Positions 58,139 to 64,000 of a stretch of DNA of 64,000 nt are shown here, piece after piece. The position numbers were made by a program, and so were the translations under genes. The notes under the pieces are model-generated. The model searched no databases. It was not told the DNA's origin and saw only the letters and a list, made by a program, of their open reading frames with translations. Source of the DNA: Chloropicon primus (lineage: Eukaryota > Chlorophyta > Chloropicophyceae > Chloropicales > Chloropicaceae); assembly GCA_023205875.1 (NCBI GenBank), contig CP060767.1, positions 525,409-589,408 on the forward strand, read 5' to 3'. The stretch's first letter is position 1. Every line of letters starts with the position of its first letter.

Positions 58139-58984
58139 ATGATGGCTGTGCGACGAGATGGGGTGAAGACCTCCCGGGAGGGTGGGTTCAGGTACCTGAA
58201 TGGCAGGGAGTACGGGGGGCAGAGCAAGAAGAGGAGCGAGGACATGGTGATGTCGTGGATTGAGAGTCTGCCCAACCGCAAGGAGAACCTCAAGAATGCG
58301 GAGGAGAGGGGGGAGGCGGGATCCTCCAAGGCGTCGTCCGGAGGGAGGACCGAGGGGAGCACCTTCTCGAGCCTCTCCATCGTTGTCCCGGAGACGCACA
58401 CGAACGTGTCGAGGAGCGAAGACATCATCGAGCTCAGCGAGGAGGAGGTCCCGTACTTCGCTTCGTTCAACTCGTTCAAGAGCGAGGACGCTCGCACCGC
58501 CGCGGAGGCCCCGGCGGCGCCCCGGGGGTGGCACAAGTGGTGGAAGGACTGCAAGAGCAAAGCCACTGGCATCCAGTCCCTGAGCCTCTCTTCGTTGAAG
58601 TCCAGCGCCTCAGGGAGGAATCAAGGAAGGCGGGGCGCCGCCACCTCGAAGCGCAGGAGGTCCAAGGCCATCAGCAAGGTGCTGGGAAACTACGGGTGCT
58701 ACTCGATCAGGACGAACAGCACGGGGGGTGGGGTGGGCGAGGACCAAGCTCCGGGGTCGGCGGCGACGGCGGTCGCCGAGGACCTTGAGAAAGGCGCCTT
58801 CCCTGGGCCCAAGTCCCCTCAGGCTGCGGAGAAGAAGTCGGCCGAGGACTGCAAGCCCTCCATCGAGAGAGCGGACAAGATGTCATTCCACGTCCCGAGC
58901 AGCTTTCTCACGCTGGCCATCTGCGCGTTCCAGTTCACGCAATCGTCGGGGCTCCTGCTGTCCTTTTACCTCTTCATGCTGTGA
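58139..58984 (+). CDS. Tail-anchored protein of unknown function (281 aa)
   Basis: A single exon, starting MMAVRRDGVKTSREGG. Most of the sequence is Ser/Glu/Arg-rich and probably disordered, with a basic cluster KRRRSKAISK. The C-terminal 30 residues contain a hydrophobic helix (FLTLAICAFQF then GLLLSFYLFML) reaching the stop, as in tail-anchored membrane proteins. No recognised domain. A conserved-looking acidic patch is EDIIELSEEEVPYFASF. Confidence 0.6.
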   Translation: MMAVRRDGVKTSREGGFRYLNGREYGGQSKKRSEDMVMSWIESLPNRKENLKNAEERGEAGSSKASSGGRTEGSTFSSLSIVVPETHTNVSRSEDIIELSEEEVPYFASFNSFKSEDARTAAEAPAAPRGWHKWWKDCKSKATGIQSLSLSSLKSSASGRNQGRRGAATSKRRRSKAISKVLGNYGCYSIRTNSTGGGVGEDQAPGSAATAVAEDLEKGAFPGPKSPQAAEKKSAEDCKPSIERADKMSFHVPSSFLTLAICAFQFTQSSGLLLSFYLFML

Positions 58985-59114
58985 GCGACGGCGGAGCTAA
59001 AGTATTGATAATCGTCCGTAACGTGTAATGATGGATCAACAACTCCTCAGAGGAAAAGTTTACTTTAAAAGACGCCCGAAGCCACATCTATTCGTCCTGG
59101 GCACCAATTGCTTC

Positions 59115-60338
59115 TCACTCGCACTGGACGCTGAAGAAGCCGAAGCGAAGCCTTGGCCCCCGCTCGGGGTGGGCCGTTACAACCGGAGGAGGGCTCTGAG
59201 ACTCCGTCGCGGCCGCCTGCCTCGCCGCGTGCCTCGCCCTGTCCCTGCGGGACGCGAACCTTTGCTCCACCGCGGCAACGGCCGTGGACTGGTGGTTCCA
59301 GGATTCCCTTAGGAAGCGCAAAGGGTTTGTGAAGGGAAGCACACTCATCGCCGCGGAGGAGGAGGAAGCCCCGCCGCCCCGATCTTGCTGAGGCAGCCCC
59401 GTGGTTGCGCTGGGCGCTCTCGAGGTGGTGCCGCCTCCTTGCTCGACGTCTAGCGTGCTGGTCGGGGACCCGGAAGGTGCCGCCTCCTCCTCCCCTGCGG
59501 TCTCCTCCTTCAAGGCATCCCTCACATCCTCCCTGCAGATGGGGCACGAGGGATGGAGCTTCAACCACTGCAGACGAAGGGAGCGAGCGAGAGAGCGAGA
59601 GAGCGAGCGAGAGAGAGAATGTGTGTGCGTGTGAGCGTGTGTCAACAGAGCAGCAGAGAACGATGTACTCACCTCGTCGACGCACTCCAGGTGGAACATG
59701 TGGCCGCACGGGAGCTCCCTGATCCTGTCCCCCTCCTCGAACGCCTCCATGCAGACCGAGCAATCCGTGGTCTGGTACTTTGCCCCCGAGTCCCGGTCGG
59801 GGACGCCCTCCCCCGCAGCGGTGAAGGTGTACTCCTTGAGCTGCCCCAAGGAGGACTGATTCAGGCCGCCCTCGGAGTCCCCCGAGGCGCCGACCCCAAG
59901 GTTGTCGTTGTCGCTGTCGTCGCGTCCGCCCCGCACGGAGGCAGACGCTCCATTCCTCCTCCTGATGGACCACCTCGCCGAGCCCCTCAAGCAGATGAGA
60001 ATCAGGCAGAGCCACAGGGGGATGACGTACAAGGCCACGAGGTACTCCTTGGGCGAGATGTACCCCCCCTGCTCCCCGCTGCTGAAGGCCGACCGCATCT
60101 GCCTGTTTTGCCCCAAGTCGTTGTTCCTCCCCGTCCCTCCCTCCTCATCATACGCCTGCGCCAGCACCCTCCCCGTCCATCTCAACCCCTCACCTCTCGT
60201 GGTCGTGGTCGTGGTCAACGCCTCCCCTCCGCTTGCCAGAAAAACTTCAAGCTTGAGGAGGACACCGAGGAGACAGAGGAAGAGGAAGAGGAAGAGGAAG
60301 AGGGGATGTCCTCTGCCTCTGCTCCGCCCCTCCGTCAT
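59115..60338 (-). CDS. Two-TM RING-H2 E3 ubiquitin ligase
   Basis: Exons 60338-59673 and 59567-59115 join in phase 0 (GAG | TGG), 372 residues, with a GTGAGT donor and CTGCAG acceptor. An N-terminal hydrophobic stretch (LFLFLFLFLCLLGVLLKL) and a second TM (YLVALYVIPLWLCLILICL) flank a lumenal part. The RING-H2 is CSVCMEAF, then CGHMFHLECVDE, spliced to WLKLHPSCPICRED, giving the C3H2C3 pattern split by the intron. The Ser/Arg-rich C terminus is cytosolic. Substrate unknown. The 105-bp intron is itself open in frame, so an unspliced reading frame also exists. Confidence 0.85.
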   Translation of the reverse strand: MTEGRSRGRGHPLFLFLFLFLCLLGVLLKLEVFLASGGEALTTTTTTRGEGLRWTGRVLAQAYDEEGGTGRNNDLGQNRQMRSAFSSGEQGGYISPKEYLVALYVIPLWLCLILICLRGSARWSIRRRNGASASVRGGRDDSDNDNLGVGASGDSEGGLNQSSLGQLKEYTFTAAGEGVPDRDSGAKYQTTDCSVCMEAFEEGDRIRELPCGHMFHLECVDEVSTSFSAALLTHAHTHTHSLSRSLSRSLARSLRLQWLKLHPSCPICREDVRDALKEETAGEEEAAPSGSPTSTLDVEQGGGTTSRAPSATTGLPQQDRGGGASSSSAAMSVLPFTNPLRFLRESWNHQSTAVAAVEQRFASRRDRARHAARQAAATESQSPPPVVTAHPERGPRLRFGFFSVQCE

Positions 60339-60585
60339 CCGCGCCGCGTCTGTCTCGTCCTCGAACTCCCTTCCCTCGGGCGCTACGGCCTCGTGATCAC
60401 GTGGTGGATCTCATACGTTACCTGGGAGATGAAGATATTATTGCAGCACCAGGCGGAGGATTGGATTGGAGGAGGGAAGGGGAAGACAAGCAAGACAAAG
60501 AAGCAATCAGCCAGGACTCTAAGGTGTGTGGGGGTGTCTTGGTGGAGGATCTCCAAGATGGTGGTCCAAAGCTTGCTCTCTCTCC

Positions 60586-60616
<31 letters not shown>

Positions 60617-60718
60617 TGTGTGTCGATGATGGTGGTTGGTTGATAAACTTCCTTTTGTTATTTGGAATAAAGTTTAATGTGTGTGTTTGTGTGTTTTCCT
60701 TCCTTTGTGAGCGACAAC

Positions 60719-62131
60719 CTAGGCAGCGGCCTCCTTCTTCTTCTTCTTCTTTCCTCCCTTCCTCTTCGCCTTCTTGATGGATTGAGTCATCAGCGCCTTG
60801 ATCTCCTCGTCCTCGACCTGCTTTCCGCCGGTGTCCAACTCCTGCAAGGGGAAGCTGCTGAGCTGGTCGCTTCCGTTCTGCATCAGGAGGACGGTGGACT
60901 TGAAGTGAGCCACGAGCTCGCCCGGCTTCTCGTAGAGGACGGGGTACTCGTGCAACAGCTCGTGGTTGCACAGCTCCACCAAACCCAACTTGGCGGTCCT
61001 CTGGTCCTCGATCGCTCTCAGGGTGAAGGGCAAGGCGGGGAACTTCCTGTTGATCTCGGAGAACAAGGCCCTGCTGGCCTTCATCTTCAAGTTGTACTCC
61101 CTATCCAGCGCCCTCTTGTACACCGTGGTCTGCTTCTCGTCCAGGCACCTTGGCTTGCCTTCCCCAGTGCTCACCAAAATGTCGATCGCGTACACCTCGT
61201 TCACGAGGAACTCGTCCTCCTCCACTCCCTCCTCGCTGGTCGGGGTGTTCAAAACCACCTTGTTCCCGTCGAGGATGAACCTCTTCTGCACGTGGGTGAG
61301 CACGCCGTCCAGCATGGTGCAGTCGTAGGCCTTGCAGACGTCGCCGAACTTGTCCGACGCCTCGGTGGTCAGCTTGCCTGGTCTGATGGTCCTCAGGGCC
61401 ACCTGGAAGGCGTCCCTCGCCGCCGCGATCACGTCCGCGGCCCGTCCAGTCACTGGCTTGGTCTTGTCCTCCTGGGCGACCACAGTGTGCGCCGCGACAG
61501 ACACCCAACCGTCAATGTGGCATCCCACGTCCACCTTCACCAGGTCACCTGGTAGCAGCACAGAAGAAAGCGAGAAAGCAACAGAGAGAGAGAAAGAGAC
61601 GCGTGAGTGTCAGGTCCAGCCATCGAAAGGTAGGTTGTGGGCGGCGGACGGGGTCTTTGCTTTGGAGGGAGGAGTTGGGTCCCTTGGCCTCACTCCAACT
61701 CCAACTTGCCAACCCACTCCTTTGCGTGTCGCGTGTTCACGGTTCACGGTTCACGGTCCATGCTGCTGCTGCTGCTGCTGCGGCTGCATCCCGTTGTCGT
61801 GTGTCTTACCTTCCTTGATGACGGTGTTGTCGGATCCCATGGGGGAGAAGTGTCCGCAGCAGTTGTTGATGCTGAGGCAGGTCGGGAAGGCGACACCCTT
61901 CTCGATCATGCCCTCCTTGGTAGGCTTGTTGAAGACCTTTTCTATCTCGGTATCCAACAAAGCATCCGCGCTCTCGCAGAGCTCCACGACAGAAACCCCT
62001 GGAGCGATGGAATCCAACACATACTTCAAGGTCTTGTTCGTGATCTCCGCAGCTGCCTTGTACTTGGTCACCACGTCCGAGTCACTCAAGTCGAGCTCCT
62101 CCTCCTCGGCGTAATCCTCCGCATCCGACAT
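60719..62131 (-). CDS. EBP1: EBP1/PA2G4-like methionine-aminopeptidase-fold protein
   Basis: Exons 62131-61810 and 61548-60719 join (GAA G | GT GAC), 383 residues, with a GTAAGA donor and ACCAG acceptor. The N terminus MSDAEDYAEEEELDLSD precedes the pita-bread fold: GVAFPTCLSINNCCGHFSPM, GDLVKVDVGCHIDGWVSVAA and FLVNEVYAIDILVSTGEG. The Lys-rich C terminus (KAKRKGGKKKKKK) is the RNA/nucleolar-binding tail of EBP1. In the family the metal ligands are degenerate and there is no peptidase activity. EBP1 acts in ribosome biogenesis and growth control in plants. Confidence 0.93.
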
Positions 62132-62240
62132 ACTCCTCTCTCTCTCTCTCTAGGACAACGCACAAGGCAAGGAAACCAAAGCAAGCAAGCCAAGGACACA
62201 CAAACGAAGAAAACGAAGCTACCTCGTCCTCCTCCTCCTT

Positions 62241-62273
<33 letters not shown>

Positions 62274-63500
62274 TTCGAGTGCTCCTCCGTTGTGCGAAGA
62301 ACGAAGCGCCTCAGCCGCCTTTTATCCTATTAGGTTAGGCGGCTGGACAAAATGACAAACTGCATGGGGACCACCACCAGGACGGAGGGAGGAGGACAAG
62401 AGAGAGGGGAAGAGGAGTGATGGTGGTGGTGGAGGATGGTGGAGGATGGAGGATGGAGGATGTGTGTTTCATTTTTTCTTTTTTGTTTTCCTGTCTCTCC
62501 CTTTCTGTCTCTCTGTCTCTCTCTCGTTTGGCTGTCAGTTTGGAAGAAGAAAAGGGAGGTTTAAGGAGGAGAAGGAAACGTCTGGAGACAGACCACAGGT
62601 GCTGGTGATGGTAGGAGTGATGATGGTGGGGGATGATAATGGTGTTGGAAGGCATCCGTGTATTGGGGTTCTTTGGTGCCCTAGGATGAGGATTGGAGAA
62701 CACGAGGGGAGCGGATAGAGGGCCTGTGGAGGGGCTTGCCAAGCCCGGCTTGGGGATACCTTGGAGGTCCATCAGGGAGGCAAAGGAGTGATTTTGAGGT
62801 GTTATGGGGATCTGTGGGGTCCAATTGGCGTCCTTGGAATGCGTTGGTCTCAGTCATCTTGCTCGATGACAATGAGTGGGAGGAGGGGCCGAGCCAGGTG
62901 ATGTGTGGGCTTAGGTCCGGGCACTGGCGTCCAGGGGTGGGAGAGGAGAGGTGTTCTTGGGGCAATGCTGGAGTGTGGGAGAGAAGGGAAGGCAAGGAGA
63001 GGTGTGTTACGGGTATTTGTTCGTGGATTGGATCCTCTTTGTTTGGTTCATGATGACTTGATTGTGTAATGTAGGTGTGTATGATATGATTCTGTAGCTC
63101 TTATTGCCCATTTGGGCCTATTTTTTGGTACGAATAGTGGAGTGACGGATCCAGTTCGTGTCCGATAGCTGTGAAACTTTGTCAGAAGGGGCTTGTATTT
63201 TATATTTGGATACTCCTTTACTATGGTGTTTGTTCCCGTCGTCCTTGAGCCTGTAGAGGTCCATCTGTCGGACCACGAAAACCCAAACCACAGCCCTCCA
63301 TGGATGATGATGATGTTGTGTGAATGGAGTCCGTGATGGAGAGACCTGTTCCGGGTGGAGTGCAATCTAGGGCACCTGACAATAACGAGGTCCAATCGTA
63401 AACCTTACCCTGATCCACTCTTCTGCTGGAATCCGTCGTCTTATGCGACCTGGTTTAGGGCCGACTAAAACCCAGATCACACTTAAAACTTATACCAGAA
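62132..63500. other. Subtelomere-side region, no gene seen
   Basis: A (GTC)n tract at 62236-62275 and GGTGGA/GGATGGA repeats (62418-62462). Open frames have no family features. AT-richer DNA lies at 63060-63240. Confidence 0.55.
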
Positions 63501-63523
63501 AGAAAAAGTGCGGTTTAGGCTTG

Positions 63524-63822
63524 GAGGCACCACGGAAAGCTTGGATGATGCCACGGTGTCTTTCTCTTAGGCTTCTTTTGTTCTCCGGCTCCTTTCCTTG
63601 GCCAGGTCGTCCTTCCTTTCTTCCTCGGGCAAACCCTACTCAAGGCACTTCGGACCCACGAGAGGGCCTTTTAGGCGTTAGGTTTTAGGACTCCCAAGGC
63701 TTTAGGAAACGCGGTGACTCGGAGGCACCACGGAAAGCTTGGATGATGCGACGGTGTCTTTCTCTTAGGCTTCTTTTGTTCTCCTGCTCCTTTCCTTGGC
63801 CAGGTCGTCCTTCCTTAGGTTT
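63524..63822. repeat. Direct duplication of about 95 bp
   Basis: GGAGGCACCACGGAAAGCTT, then GGATGATG(C/G), CACGGTGTC, CTTCTTTTGTTCTCC and GGCCAGGTCGTCCTTCC occur at 63523-63618 and again at 63719-63817 with only a few changes. Confidence 0.9.
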
Positions 63823-64000
63823 GTAGGTTTGTAGGTTGTTAGGTTGTTAGGTTGTTAGGTTGTTAGGTTGTTAGGTTGTTAGGTTTTAGGTTTTAGGTTT
63901 TAGGCCTTTAGGCCTTAGGCCTTAGGTTTTAGGCCCAGGCCTTAGGCCTTAGGCCCAGGCCCAGGCCTTAGGCCCAGGCCCAGGCCCAGGCCTTAGGCCT
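63817..64000. repeat. Telomere-like/subtelomeric short repeats
   Basis: Successive blocks: AGGTTTGT twice, AGGTTGTT about six times, AGGTTTT three times, then AGGCCTT and AGGCCC mixtures to the window end. G-rich strand orientation is 5'->3' towards the right edge, as expected at a right chromosome end. TTTTAGG is one G short of the Chlamydomonas-type TTTTAGGG. Confidence 0.75.

Overview
The window is nuclear DNA of a single-celled eukaryote, most likely a green alga. The evidence is a plastid-type FAD4 lipid desaturase, a plant-style EDR1/CTR1 Raf kinase, a BSD2-like DnaJ zinc-finger protein, a PPR protein and a Bet3 whose splice junctions rebuild a plant-like N terminus. Genes are dense on both strands, with few short GT-AG introns (about 70-240 bp), purine- or GT-rich microsatellites in gaps, and a right end that dissolves into telomere-like TTTTAGG/TTGTTAGG/CCTTAGG repeats. 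A flagellar dynein-transport adaptor (DAW1/ODA16) and a selenoprotein W with an in-frame UGA are also present. I do not name a genus.

Region 1-5.2 kb is accessory-like. It holds an ankyrin-repeat gene running off the left edge, and immediately upstream (4-bp ATGA overlap) an unusual frame-disrupted gene: nuclear localisation signal, Vsr-like PD-(D/E)XK nuclease domain, then 23 near-identical 34-residue repeats whose variation is concentrated at residues 11-13, and a C-terminal cap. The architecture resembles a programmable nucleic-acid-binding array fused to a nuclease. Next to it are two or three small AT-richer ORFs of unknown origin.

Region 5.3-26.6 kb carries a CBM25-like starch-binding exon, a large M16 metallopeptidase, the Raf-like kinase, TRAPPC3/Bet3, a DnaJ zinc-finger protein, an F-box-like protein, an RRM-like organelle protein, a PH/coiled-coil protein, selenoprotein W, FAD4, a CTD-phosphatase-like protein and a PAP phosphatase (SAL1/HAL2). 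A 1.9-kb minisatellite-rich gap follows (26.6-28.4 kb).

Region 28.4-51.2 kb carries a CAMK-like kinase, a PPR protein, eIF3l, a DMT-family nucleotide-sugar/triose-phosphate transporter, SRP72, condensin CAP-D2, a NEK-like pseudokinase and a 1965-residue C2-like/kelch/filamin-repeat protein. Region 51.4-62.1 kb carries an isochorismatase-family hydrolase, an SFT2 vesicle protein, a coiled-coil protein, DAW1, a tail-anchored unknown, a two-TM RING-H2 E3 and EBP1/PA2G4. From 62.1 kb to the end I see no gene, only duplicated subtelomeric blocks.

Most genes are unrelated housekeeping loci. The only local functional grouping is the accessory nuclease-repeat/ankyrin pair at the left end.
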